DNA of 6,975 nt from an uncultured Chloroflexota bacterium (GTDB lineage Bacteria > Chloroflexota > Anaerolineae > Aggregatilineales > Phototrophicaceae), in assembly GCA_937864975.1 (NCBI GenBank), contig CALMDI010000198.1, positions 1 to 6,975 on the forward strand, given 5' to 3'. The translations under genes were made by a program, and so were the position numbers. Numbering within the stretch: the first letter of the stretch is position 1; each line of letters opens with the position of its first letter. Positions 1 through 6,455 of the stretch are shown here, in pieces. A model generated the notes under the pieces. That model saw only the letters and a list, made by a program, of their open reading frames with translations, was not told where the DNA came from and did no database searches.

Positions 1-146
1 TGCCCGTTGACCATGACGGCGCGCGTCAGCGACGTATCATCGACCTGCTGCTCAGTCTTCCATAGCTCCGAGCCACGGATCGAGTCCAGTGTTTTGGCGA
101 AGCTGAACGGCGCTCTTGGAATCAGCCGTCCGGTTTCTCGGTACAT
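1..146 (-). CDS. Probable DNA-3-methyladenine glycosylase (AlkA-like), N-terminal fragment cut by window edge
   Basis: The 48 visible codons start at the ATG complementary to 144-146 and stay open to base 1, so the 3' part lies outside the window. A purine-rich ribosome-binding stretch (GGAGAAGGTG) ends about 10 bases before this ATG. The fragment reads MYRETGRLIPRAPFSF, then AKTLDSI, and later LTRAVMVNG. This resembles the start of family-2 (AlkA/HhH-GPD) 3-methyladenine DNA glycosylases, where an 'FSF..TLD' strand is followed by 'G.L.KAV.V.G'. Such enzymes excise alkylated bases in base-excision repair. The catalytic helix-hairpin-helix and aspartate would lie beyond the window, so the call rests on a short N-terminal match. 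It follows the ASCH-domain gene in the same direction after 52 bases, so the two may be co-transcribed. It could instead be an unrelated protein of similar opening. Confidence 0.45.
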   Translation of the reverse strand, partial: MYRETGRLIPRAPFSFAKTLDSIRGSELWKTEQQVDDTSLTRAVMVNG

Positions 147-198
147 CTCTGTTTCTCACCTTCTCCTTCGGCTCGCCCGCGGTGGACGGCGAACAAGC

Positions 199-639
199 CT
201 ATTCCTCCGGCGCGACCCGTTCAAATTCGAGTACCCATGCGTCGTACAGGCGGGCGGGACGCGCCTTCATCGCCGTTTCCCACGCGGCATCCTCCATCAG
301 CGATACTGCGGGTTTGTCGTACATCTGCGTCCACAGCCGCAGGAAATCGCGACGGCTCTTGAAGCCCTCGGCGCGGGCGTCACGCTCGCTGATCTGGCGC
401 ACGTCTTCCCGGCGCAGCCCTGTCACCCCAATTCGCCCAACCGCTTTTTTCGTCCGCCCCGGTTGAACGGCATAGATACCGCCGAGCGCATAAACGGTGC
501 GCTCTCCATTGGTCAACGATGCGACGACGCTCGTAATTCGGTCATTCTGGGTTACGGCACGCTGCCCTTTTTTGACAGGGCGGCGAGTCGAGACTTTTTC
601 ACCAGCCAGCACCTGTTCCCACGTGTATTGGAAAATCAT
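199..639 (-). CDS. ASCH-domain protein (146 aa), probable RNA-binding
   Basis: This is a complete 146-residue ORF starting at the ATG complementary to 637-639, with GGGAG about 9 bases upstream. The N-terminus has the ASCH signature W-x5-GEK-x2-TRR (about residues 8-20). It is followed by beta-rich sequence with YAVQPGR (56-62) and GRIGVTGLRRED (68-79). A conserved-looking helix, ISERDARAEGF (83-93), and F-x3-W-x2-MY (99-107) come next. The protein ends in an aromatic/acidic strand (AWVLEFERV). ASCH is a small beta-barrel fold related to PUA, and family members are proposed to bind RNA or modified nucleosides; some cleave N4-acetylcytidine. No signal peptide or membrane segment is visible, so it should be cytosolic. 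Its neighbour downstream is a probable base-excision glycosylase. The fold assignment is fairly sure; the substrate is unknown. Confidence 0.8.
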   Translation of the reverse strand: MIFQYTWEQVLAGEKVSTRRPVKKGQRAVTQNDRITSVVASLTNGERTVYALGGIYAVQPGRTKKAVGRIGVTGLRREDVRQISERDARAEGFKSRRDFLRLWTQMYDKPAVSLMEDAAWETAMKARPARLYDAWVLEFERVAPEE

Positions 640-740
640 GCCTAACGTCTCCCGGTTTAATAACGGGCTGCTGCGCCAAGCATACCACGCGCTATACTCT
701 TATCGAATCCATCCAATGACGTTCGACGGAGGCAGCGGCG
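640..740. promoter_or_regulatory. Divergent intergenic region, ASCH gene / aldo-keto reductase
   Basis: This 101-base gap separates two divergently transcribed genes and should hold both promoters. For the plus-strand reductase, TATACT at 693-698 is a good -10 candidate. It would start transcription near 705 and leave a leader of about 36 bases, but no convincing -35 lies 16-18 bases upstream. On the minus strand TATGCT (679-684) is a weaker -10 candidate for the ASCH gene. Ribosome-binding sites are present on both sides: GGAGG at about 728-732 for the reductase and GGGAG for the ASCH gene. I see no clear operator palindrome. Confidence 0.35.
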
Positions 741-1601
<861 letters not shown>

Positions 1602-1615
1602 GCGCGAACTCAGGG

Positions 1616-1644
1616 TTGGAAAAGCGCCCGCCGTCGTCTATAAT
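1616..1644 (+). promoter_or_regulatory. Sigma70-type promoter for tRNA-Lys
   Basis: TTGGAA at 1616-1621 (4 of 6 to the TTGACA consensus) is separated by exactly 17 bases from a perfect TATAAT at 1639-1644. Transcription would start near 1651, leaving about a 30-base 5' leader before the mature tRNA at 1681. The -35 box begins 14 bases after the stop codon of the upstream reductase. The tRNA can therefore be expressed independently. Confidence 0.75.
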
Positions 1645-1680
1645 TTATCGGTAGTCATATCGACTGCAACACAATTGCCG

Positions 1681-1752
1681 GGCCCCGTAGCTCAGTGGCA
1701 GAGCACCCGCCTTTTAAGCGGAGTGTCGTAGGTTCGAATCCTACCGGGGTCA
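1681..1752 (+). tRNA. tRNA-Lys (anticodon TTT)
   Basis: A full cloverleaf can be folded by eye. The acceptor stem is GGCCCCG (1681-1687) paired with CGGGGTC (1745-1751), with one G-U pair at position 2-71 and discriminator A1752. The D stem is GCTC/GAGC (1690-1693 and 1701-1704). The anticodon stem is CCCGC/GCGGA with loop CTTTTAA (1711-1717), giving anticodon TTT at 1713-1715, read as lysine. The variable loop has five bases and the T arm is GTAGG-TTCGAAT-CCTAC. The outermost anticodon-stem pair (27-43) is a C-A mismatch. The 3' CCA is not encoded (genome reads CAC), so it must be added enzymatically. Confidence 0.95.
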
Positions 1753-1769
1753 CATTCAGACAGGTTCGA

Positions 1770-3209
1770 CTACATCCTGAAGCTCAAATCCGTCCACGGC
1801 AGGCGCGGCACGAGATAACCGTCGCGATACCAGTTCGTGACCTCGTCCTGTTCCACGCCAAGCGCCTTCGCATCCGCGAACGTGAATCCCCCGCGATACT
1901 CCTTGACCAGCGCCATCAGCGTTTGCGACGTGCGATACGCGGCGAGAAAATCGTGGTAAATGCCGCGCGACGAGATGTAGCACCACGGCGCGAGAACAAA
2001 CGTCGTGGTATCGTCCATAGGCACGTACTGATATTTCAAGTCCTCGCGGCACTCGGCGTTTAAGATTGCGTCCGCGTAGGCATCGACCATCCGGTCGAGC
2101 GAGAACCCCTCGTGCAGATAATCCAGCGTGGCGGGCGGCGTGCGCCGCTTCTGTGCGATGATGCCGCGGGCAATCTCTGCCGCCGCCTCGATATCGCCAA
2201 AATCGACCTGATCGACCATGCCGCCGGGCAGCAGGTCGCGGTTGGGACCGACGCGCGCGACAATCGCGGGCGTGCCACAGCCCAGCGACTCGTAGGCGAC
2301 GTTGCCGAACGTCTCGACGTAAGAACCGAGGCACAGCGTTACCCGCCCCAGACTGTAATACTCCGCCATCAGGTCTTCTGGCACCCAGTCGTGAAAGATA
2401 AAGTTGTCCTTAATGCCACGCTTCTCAAGCTGCCGCTGCAAATCGTCGTAAAACGCCCATACGTCGGGCGCGAGCTTGACGTCGATCCACATGGGAACCA
2501 GCGCTTTCACGCGCGTCATGCCATGCCGGTGAACCAGCCGATGTACGAGGTCTATCGTGCCCTGAATCCCCTTCGGCGCTTCCGGGCGATGGGGGTAGAG
2601 CACCAGATCGTCGTCCGGGTTCAGCCCCGGAATGTGCTTGAGAATGCCTTCCGGCGGCGTCGGCTTGAAGAAGTTCCAGTCGAAGCCGTTGTGAATCAGG
2701 CGCAGACGGTCGCGATAGTCGGGGAAGAACCGTCCAACAGTGTTCTGGAAGCACGCCGCCTGATGCTCCGAAATCAGCACCAGATAATCGCCTCGAAACA
2801 GATACGCCGATTGCAGGGTTTCCGAAAAGATCACGCTGCGGTAGGACACGACCGTTGGCACGTCGCGATAGACATACGGGAACATGAAGCCGCCGTCGTG
2901 CAGGTAAAAGCGGTCGGCGTTATGCAAATAATCGCCTAAATCCTGGATCGCGGACGAGATGTTATAGATGGGCGTCGCGTAAGGTTCGGGGTACGGCTGC
3001 TTGAAGCGGAAAATCGGGACGACCTGAACGCCTTCACCCCACTCGAACGCGGTGTTTGTGTCCTTGCGGCGCGTCGCCAGCACCGTCACCTCGTGTCCCA
3101 GCCTGGCAAGGTGAAGCGCGATTCGCTTCAACTGCTTCTGCGCGCCGCCCATTGCCTGGTCGGGAAACAGCGGCGTCATCGAAAACATCACGATCTTCAC
3201 GGTCGGCAT
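1770..3209 (-). CDS. GT-B glycosyltransferase, family-4-like (479 aa), with C-terminal extension
   Basis: The protein begins VKIVMFSMTPLFP and has the donor-side glycine motif GGAQKQL (residues 21-27) and the strand HEVTVLAT (39-46), typical of GT4 enzymes with a GT-B fold. The C-terminal Rossmann half contains HRPEAPKG (207-214), where R208 and K213 sit at the usual sugar-nucleotide phosphate contacts. The E-x7-E motif is ETFGNVAYE (E299, E307), followed by SLGCGTPAIV. Family members transfer a sugar from a nucleotide donor to a lipid-linked or cell-surface acceptor at the cytoplasmic membrane face. The GT fold seems to end near residue 385. Residues about 400-479 form an extra segment with an HTH-like stretch (441-469). 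The start at 3209 is chosen because it directly precedes the first beta strand; its ribosome-binding site is poor. It is divergent from a flippase, suggesting a glycan-export locus. Donor and acceptor are unknown. Confidence 0.88.
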   Translation of the reverse strand: MPTVKIVMFSMTPLFPDQAMGGAQKQLKRIALHLARLGHEVTVLATRRKDTNTAFEWGEGVQVVPIFRFKQPYPEPYATPIYNISSAIQDLGDYLHNADRFYLHDGGFMFPYVYRDVPTVVSYRSVIFSETLQSAYLFRGDYLVLISEHQAACFQNTVGRFFPDYRDRLRLIHNGFDWNFFKPTPPEGILKHIPGLNPDDDLVLYPHRPEAPKGIQGTIDLVHRLVHRHGMTRVKALVPMWIDVKLAPDVWAFYDDLQRQLEKRGIKDNFIFHDWVPEDLMAEYYSLGRVTLCLGSYVETFGNVAYESLGCGTPAIVARVGPNRDLLPGGMVDQVDFGDIEAAAEIARGIIAQKRRTPPATLDYLHEGFSLDRMVDAYADAILNAECREDLKYQYVPMDDTTTFVLAPWCYISSRGIYHDFLAAYRTSQTLMALVKEYRGGFTFADAKALGVEQDEVTNWYRDGYLVPRLPWTDLSFRM

Positions 3210-3298
3210 CCTGTTCGGCTGCGAAGGTGCGATGGGGAGTATAACCTGCCATGCTGCTCATTGTATATTGAGTTTAGCAGCGGAATAATGGTGGCATC
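3210..3298. promoter_or_regulatory. Divergent intergenic region, glycosyltransferase / flippase
   Basis: These 89 AT-richer bases separate the divergent glycosyltransferase and flippase. On the minus strand TATACT (complement of 3238-3243) would give a start near 3231 and a leader of about 22 bases for the glycosyltransferase. On the plus strand TATATT (3264-3269) could serve the flippase with a leader of about 23 bases. Neither has a clear -35 at standard spacing. GGTGG (3290-3294), four bases before ATG 3299, is the likely flippase ribosome-binding site. Confidence 0.3.
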
Positions 3299-4825
3299 AT
3301 GACCGCCGAAGCCGCCACCCCCAGCCTGTCCGGCGCGGAAGCCCGCCGCGCCGCCCGCAACGCCGGGGCGATTCTCGTCGCGCGGCTGGTCAGCAGCGGC
3401 GCGCTGTTCGCCTGGCAGATTGTCCTCGGTACGTGGCTCGGCGTGCGCGAATTCGGCGTTTATGGCACGGTCGGCGCGCTGTTTGCCGTCGCCGCGCCGC
3501 TCGCGTCCTTCGGCATGGGCATCATCGTCATCCGCGACGTGGCGCGCAAGCCGGAACGCGCGGGCGATTACCTGACGGCGACGCTGTTTCTGCAAACCAC
3601 CTTTGCCCTGCTCGCCTATGCAGGGATGAATGCTGGTGCCGCGCTGCTTGGCTACCCTGCCGAAATTCGCGCCTTCGCCGCCGTGGCGGGCATCAGCCTG
3701 TTCGTCGATCTGCTCGGCAACCTGTGCTTCGACCAGTTGATCGCCCGCGAGCGCATGGTCACCGCGTCGTCGGTCGACGTCGCGCATATCCTCGCGCGGA
3801 TCGGGCTGGCGGCGCTGGCGCTGGCGGCGGGTTACGGGCTGCTCGGCGTCTACGTCGCGACCCTCCTCACGGGCAGCGCGCGGTCGCTCGTGCTGGCGCT
3901 GGCGCTGTGGCGCAGCGGCGTGCGTCCCGCGTCAAAGCTCAACCGGAATATCGCCGCGCTGCTGCTCGTCAACAGCGCGCCGCTGGCGATCTCGGCATTC
4001 CTGTCGCTCGCCTACCAGCACGCCGACAAGCTGATGACCACCAGCCTGATCGGCGAAACCGGCACCGGCTACCTGACCGCCGCGTTCGTCATCATCTACG
4101 GCGTGGTCGATCTGCTCAGCACGACGATTCTGATCGCCACGTTTCCGATGATGTCCCGCGTCTACGGCGCGGACGGGCGCGGCAATCTCTTCGGCTTTAT
4201 CGTGCAGAAGCTGGCATTTTTTACGCTGCTCATCAGCCTGCCGTTGAGCTTGACGCTGAGCGCCTTCGCCACCGATCTGATGGCGCCGCTGCTGGGCGAG
4301 GACTTTCGCCCCTCGGCGGAGGTCTTGCGCGTCCTGATCTGGTATGCGCTGGTCACGATGGTCGTCAACGTCTTCGCGCAGGGGCTGATGGTGCAGAACC
4401 GCCAGCGCCGCCTGCTGGCGCTGCGCGCATTTGGACTGGCGTTGAACATCGTCCTCAATCTGCTGCTCATCCCGCGGCTTGGCGCGGTCGGCGCGGCGGT
4501 GGCATCGGTCGCGGCGGAGGGCGCCGTCCTCGCGTTGATTCTCCTCACCTTCCGCGCGGCAGGCTTGGACTGGCGACCGCAGCTACCGCGCCTGCTCCGG
4601 CTCGTCGCGCTCGGCGTCCTCGTCGCGCTGGCAATGCGCGTGCTCGGTGATGTACATCCCCTCCTGGGTATCGCAGGGGGGCTGGCGCTCTACGCGGGCG
4701 GTGTTTTCGCGGCGCGCGTGCTGGCGGCGGACGATTGGGACTTGCTCTACCGGCTGACAGCGGCGATGCCGGGCGGCGCGCTTGTACTGCGCTTCTGGCG
4801 GCGCAGCGTCGAGCTTGGGTGGTAA
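3299..4825 (+). CDS. Polysaccharide/oligosaccharide flippase (Wzx-like, MOP superfamily), 508 aa
   Basis: This is a very hydrophobic, complete ORF starting at ATG 3299 and ending with TAA 4823-4825. A short hydrophilic, Ala/Arg-rich head (about residues 1-22) precedes roughly 12-14 membrane segments. Family-typical elements are visible. They include the opening helix with GTWLGVREFGVYGTVGALFAVAAPLASFG split around residues 44-72, and the mid-protein HADKLMTTSLIGETGTGYLTAA region (about 241-262). The segment 343-407 includes NVFAQGLMVQNRQRRLLALR and LNLLLIPRLGAVGAAVASV. Such proteins move undecaprenyl-linked oligosaccharides across the cytoplasmic membrane for polysaccharide or glycan assembly. 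The divergent glycosyltransferase supports this role. MurJ (lipid II flippase) belongs to the same superfamily but the sequence looks more like the polysaccharide-export branch. The substrate cannot be inferred. Confidence 0.87.
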   Translation: MTAEAATPSLSGAEARRAARNAGAILVARLVSSGALFAWQIVLGTWLGVREFGVYGTVGALFAVAAPLASFGMGIIVIRDVARKPERAGDYLTATLFLQTTFALLAYAGMNAGAALLGYPAEIRAFAAVAGISLFVDLLGNLCFDQLIARERMVTASSVDVAHILARIGLAALALAAGYGLLGVYVATLLTGSARSLVLALALWRSGVRPASKLNRNIAALLLVNSAPLAISAFLSLAYQHADKLMTTSLIGETGTGYLTAAFVIIYGVVDLLSTTILIATFPMMSRVYGADGRGNLFGFIVQKLAFFTLLISLPLSLTLSAFATDLMAPLLGEDFRPSAEVLRVLIWYALVTMVVNVFAQGLMVQNRQRRLLALRAFGLALNIVLNLLLIPRLGAVGAAVASVAAEGAVLALILLTFRAAGLDWRPQLPRLLRLVALGVLVALAMRVLGDVHPLLGIAGGLALYAGGVFAARVLAADDWDLLYRLTAAMPGGALVLRFWRRSVELGW

Positions 4826-4858
4826 TCGAGACGTATTGGCAGAAGGCTTCGTTGCGTT

Positions 4859-5569
4859 TTAGCGCTGCCGGGCGGCTATGCGCCACGCCGCAATCACGGC
4901 GATGATGATAAAGACTAAATCTAAAATGTCATCGTCTTCAGAAAGCAGATCATAGATCGTCTGTAGGATGACTGGGTCGAATGGCGGAAACAATCTCAGG
5001 GTACGGCTCAGCCCGTCCCCCGTCAGGCTTTCGCCGCTGATGTATAGAAGCGCGTAGGTCGCCAGGTATTTGCCCGCGAGGACGCCCAGGAACCCGGCGA
5101 TCACGGCAATCAATTGAATCAGCAGCCCGCGCCGACCACCGGACAGCGCCACCGCGCCCAGCCCCGCCAGCGCTCCAACGCCGATAGCAATCAATCCGAC
5201 TTCGTAACCGATTACGTAGGCGACGACGATCCAGATGACCGCGCCGAGCGCCGCGCCAAGCAGCGCGCCCACCACCGCCAGTGGAAGCGAGAGCAGCGTG
5301 ACCGGCTTGTCGGCGCTGACGGTCGCGGCGGGCGCTGCCGCAGCCGCATACGGCGGGTATGAAGCGGCAGGTGGGGCGGTATAACTCCGCGCGGCGGGCG
5401 CTCCTGACGCCTGGAATCCGTCGAGCACCGCCTGCGCTTCGACGGCGTCGAGCCTTGCCAGCCACTCCCGCGCTTTCGGATGATCAATGGTTCGCAGCAG
5501 GCGGCGCGCGTCTTCATAACGCTTCGCCCGGATGAAATCGGCGGCAATGCGGAGTTGATCGTCAACCAT
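4859..5569 (-). CDS. Membrane protein of unknown function with N-terminal helical-repeat segment (236 aa)
   Basis: The ORF starts at the ATG complementary to 5567-5569, with GAGGG a few bases upstream, and ends at TAA at 4859. Residues 1-48 look like a TPR-type helix pair (IRAKRYEDARRLLRTIDH, then PKAREWLARLDAVEAQ). A Pro/Ala/Tyr-rich linker (about 52-88) follows. Then come about four hydrophobic segments: about 92-120, 122-143, 148-176 and 217-232. The loop 177-215 is polar and ends in acidic EDDD. The protein probably sits in the cytoplasmic membrane with the repeat segment in the cytosol, and the very C-terminus is basic (RIAARQR). I recognise the N-terminal segment as common in Chloroflexota membrane proteins but know no function. 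The gene is convergent with the flippase, with 33 bases between the stop codons and no clear terminator. Confidence 0.75.
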   Translation of the reverse strand: MVDDQLRIAADFIRAKRYEDARRLLRTIDHPKAREWLARLDAVEAQAVLDGFQASGAPAARSYTAPPAASYPPYAAAAAPAATVSADKPVTLLSLPLAVVGALLGAALGAVIWIVVAYVIGYEVGLIAIGVGALAGLGAVALSGGRRGLLIQLIAVIAGFLGVLAGKYLATYALLYISGESLTGDGLSRTLRLFPPFDPVILQTIYDLLSEDDDILDLVFIIIAVIAAWRIAARQR

Positions 5570-5678
5570 AACTGCCCTCGCCAGGACGCACCCGCCCGGA
5601 CATGGAAATATTGCCAGATTGTGTTGACAGATGGGGCATAATTAGCCTCCTGAGACCAGTAAATCTACCAGACGATCA
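5570..5678. other. Intergenic region between membrane protein and IS5 remnant
   Basis: No gene is visible here. It contains a perfect TTGACA at 5624-5629, but no -10 box lies 16-18 bases downstream; CATAAT (5637-5642) is only 7 bases away, so no promoter is called. The left end of the IS remnant should lie in this stretch, but no terminal inverted repeat is convincing. On the minus strand there is no sign of the missing C-terminal part of the Uma2 gene. Confidence 0.5.
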
Positions 5679-6175
5679 ATGGATGAAATCCAGGCGTTCC
5701 TGCGCCAGTGCCCGCAGGTGAAAGTCGGGTCGGCACGCCAGTGTCGGCGCATTGTCGAAGTGGTGCCGTGGATAACGCGCAGCGGCGCCCAAAGGCGACT
5801 GCTGCCCAAAGCCTACGGCAATTAACCGCGTCTACAAACGCTTTGCCCGCTGGTGTGACGCGGGCATTTGGGAAGCGCTGCTTGAGCACTTTGCCAGCCA
5901 CCCGGAAATGGAGACCGGCTTGCTGGACAGCCCGATTGTCCGCGCCCATCCCTGTGCCGCTGGCGCACAAACAAGCGGCGGTCAAGCCCAGCAAGTGTTG
6001 GGACGCAGCCGAAGCGGCTTTAGCACCAAACTCCACATCACGGCGGACAATTTGGGCAATCCGTTGCGGCACCGTCGTGTTTTTTCGCGCTTTGACAAGC
6101 TGGCGTCGCGCTATCTCGGCTTTCTCCACTTCGTCAGCGCACTGATCTGGTTACGCTGAAACGTCATCTGAATCG
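5640..6175 (+). mobile_element. Degenerate IS5-family insertion sequence remnant (ends approximate)
   Basis: The boundaries are estimates around the broken transposase. The right end must fall between its stop (6159) and about 6180, where Uma2 coding homology begins on the other strand. The left end is somewhere in about 5620-5678. A 6-base inverted pair, CAGATG (5628-5633) and CATCTG (6165-6170), flanks the remnant, but homology does not extend inward, so it may be chance. No target duplication could be recognised. The element is short for the family because of the internal deletion. Confidence 0.6.
5679..6159 (+). pseudogene. IS5-family transposase, frameshifted and internally deleted
   Basis: The first part (5679-5822) reads MDEIQAFLRQCPQVKV, then CRRIVEVVPWITRSGAQRRLLPKAYGN, and hits TAA at 5823. 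One frame over, from 5824, translation continues NRVYKRFARWCDAGIWEALL, then LLDSPIVRAHPCAAGA, LGRSRSGFSTKLHITAD and NLGNPLR. It finally reads RRVFSRFDKLASRYLGF and ends HFVSALIWLR at TGA 6157-6159. These blocks match the N-terminus, the first catalytic Asp region (GAC 5926-5928) and the extreme C-terminus of IS5-family DDE transposases. In that family YGN is normally followed by WN, so loss of two bases (TGG to T) explains the frameshift. The usual GAQWR tryptophan is Arg here (AGG 5793-5795). Between NPLR and RRVF (near 6069-6072) the segment carrying the second Asp and the Glu is missing, roughly 80-100 residues from my recall of the family. The copy cannot be active. Confidence 0.87.
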
Positions 6176-6333
6176 AGTATAACGATATTCGCACCCATAA
6201 CTGCGTGCTCCTCTGCGGGCGTCAATTCGACAATCGCCCCGTTGAACAACTCAAAGCGTCGCCACCTGTTTTCTGGGCGAGCAATCAATTCATCAAATTC
6301 CTCGACCGTAAAGAGTTTCTTTTCGATAGCCAT
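6151..6333 (-). pseudogene. Truncated Uma2-family (DUF820) endonuclease-like gene, N-terminal remnant
   Basis: The start is the ATG complementary to 6331-6333, chosen because AAGGA lies about 9-10 bases upstream and the family usually begins here; an in-frame ATG exists at 6390 but has no family match. The 60 residues read MAIEKKLFTVEEFDELIA, then ENRWRRFELFNGAIVELTP, then AEEHAVMGANIVI. This is the recognisable opening of Uma2-family proteins (PD-(D/E)xK fold), which are usually about 180-200 residues. The reading frame runs into the IS remnant and stops at the TAA complementary to 6151-6153. The last residues (about LDSDDVSA) therefore probably come partly from IS sequence. The catalytic core lies in the missing C-terminal two thirds, so the product should be inactive. 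Uma2 genes are often multicopy, mobile-looking families. Confidence 0.75.
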
Positions 6334-6366
6334 TGCTGGCGTCCTTATGTCTCGCTTCGTCTTCCT

Positions 6367-6372
6367 ATTATA
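6367..6372 (-). promoter_or_regulatory. Perfect -10 box upstream of the truncated Uma2 gene
   Basis: The minus strand reads TATAAT here, which would start transcription near 6360 and give about a 27-base leader to the ATG at 6333. No good -35 hexamer is found at 16-18 bases. The promoter may survive from the once intact gene. Confidence 0.4.
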
Positions 6373-6390
6373 GCGGATCATAAATCGCAA

Positions 6391-6427
6391 CAGACAACAA
6401 AAAGGGCGGACACACAGGTGTCCGCCC
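6391..6427 (-). terminator. Intrinsic (Rho-independent) terminator of the pyrophosphatase gene
   Basis: Read on the minus strand, GGGCGGACAC and GTGTCCGCCC form a perfect 10-base-pair stem (6404-6413 and 6418-6427) with a 4-base loop. It is followed directly by TTTTTGTTGT. It starts 28 bases after the pyrophosphatase stop codon at 6456. The T-tract is present only in the minus direction, so it serves hppA and shields the downstream Uma2 remnant from read-through. Confidence 0.92.
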
Positions 6428-6455
6428 CGGCTGAAACTGGATCGACCGAGCGCGA

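Noticed and set aside
7..645. 212-codon open frame on the plus strand covering the ASCH gene
   Set aside because: Its translation shows no recognisable motif, and the opposite strand carries a clear ASCH protein and a second coding frame with ribosome-binding sites.
2112..2939. 275-codon plus-strand open frame opposite the glycosyltransferase
   Set aside because: It is a shadow of the glycosyltransferase coding strand in a GC-rich genome with no independent motif or ribosome-binding site.
3433..4650. Long open frame of 405 codons on the plus strand overlapping the flippase
   Set aside because: It is an out-of-frame shadow of the GC-rich flippase gene: Arg/Ala-rich low-complexity translation with no domain pattern, while the 508-residue frame has clear membrane segments.
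4826..4858. Possible bidirectional terminator between the flippase and the membrane protein
   Set aside because: No stem of useful length with a T-tract can be formed in these 33 bases or just beside them.
5624..5642. TTGACA with CATAAT as a promoter for the transposase remnant
   Set aside because: The spacing is 7 bases instead of about 17, and no alternative -10 box lies at the right distance.
5628..6170. CAGATG/CATCTG inverted pair as terminal repeats of the IS remnant
   Set aside because: Only six bases match and similarity does not extend inward, so chance cannot be excluded; kept only as a loose boundary hint.
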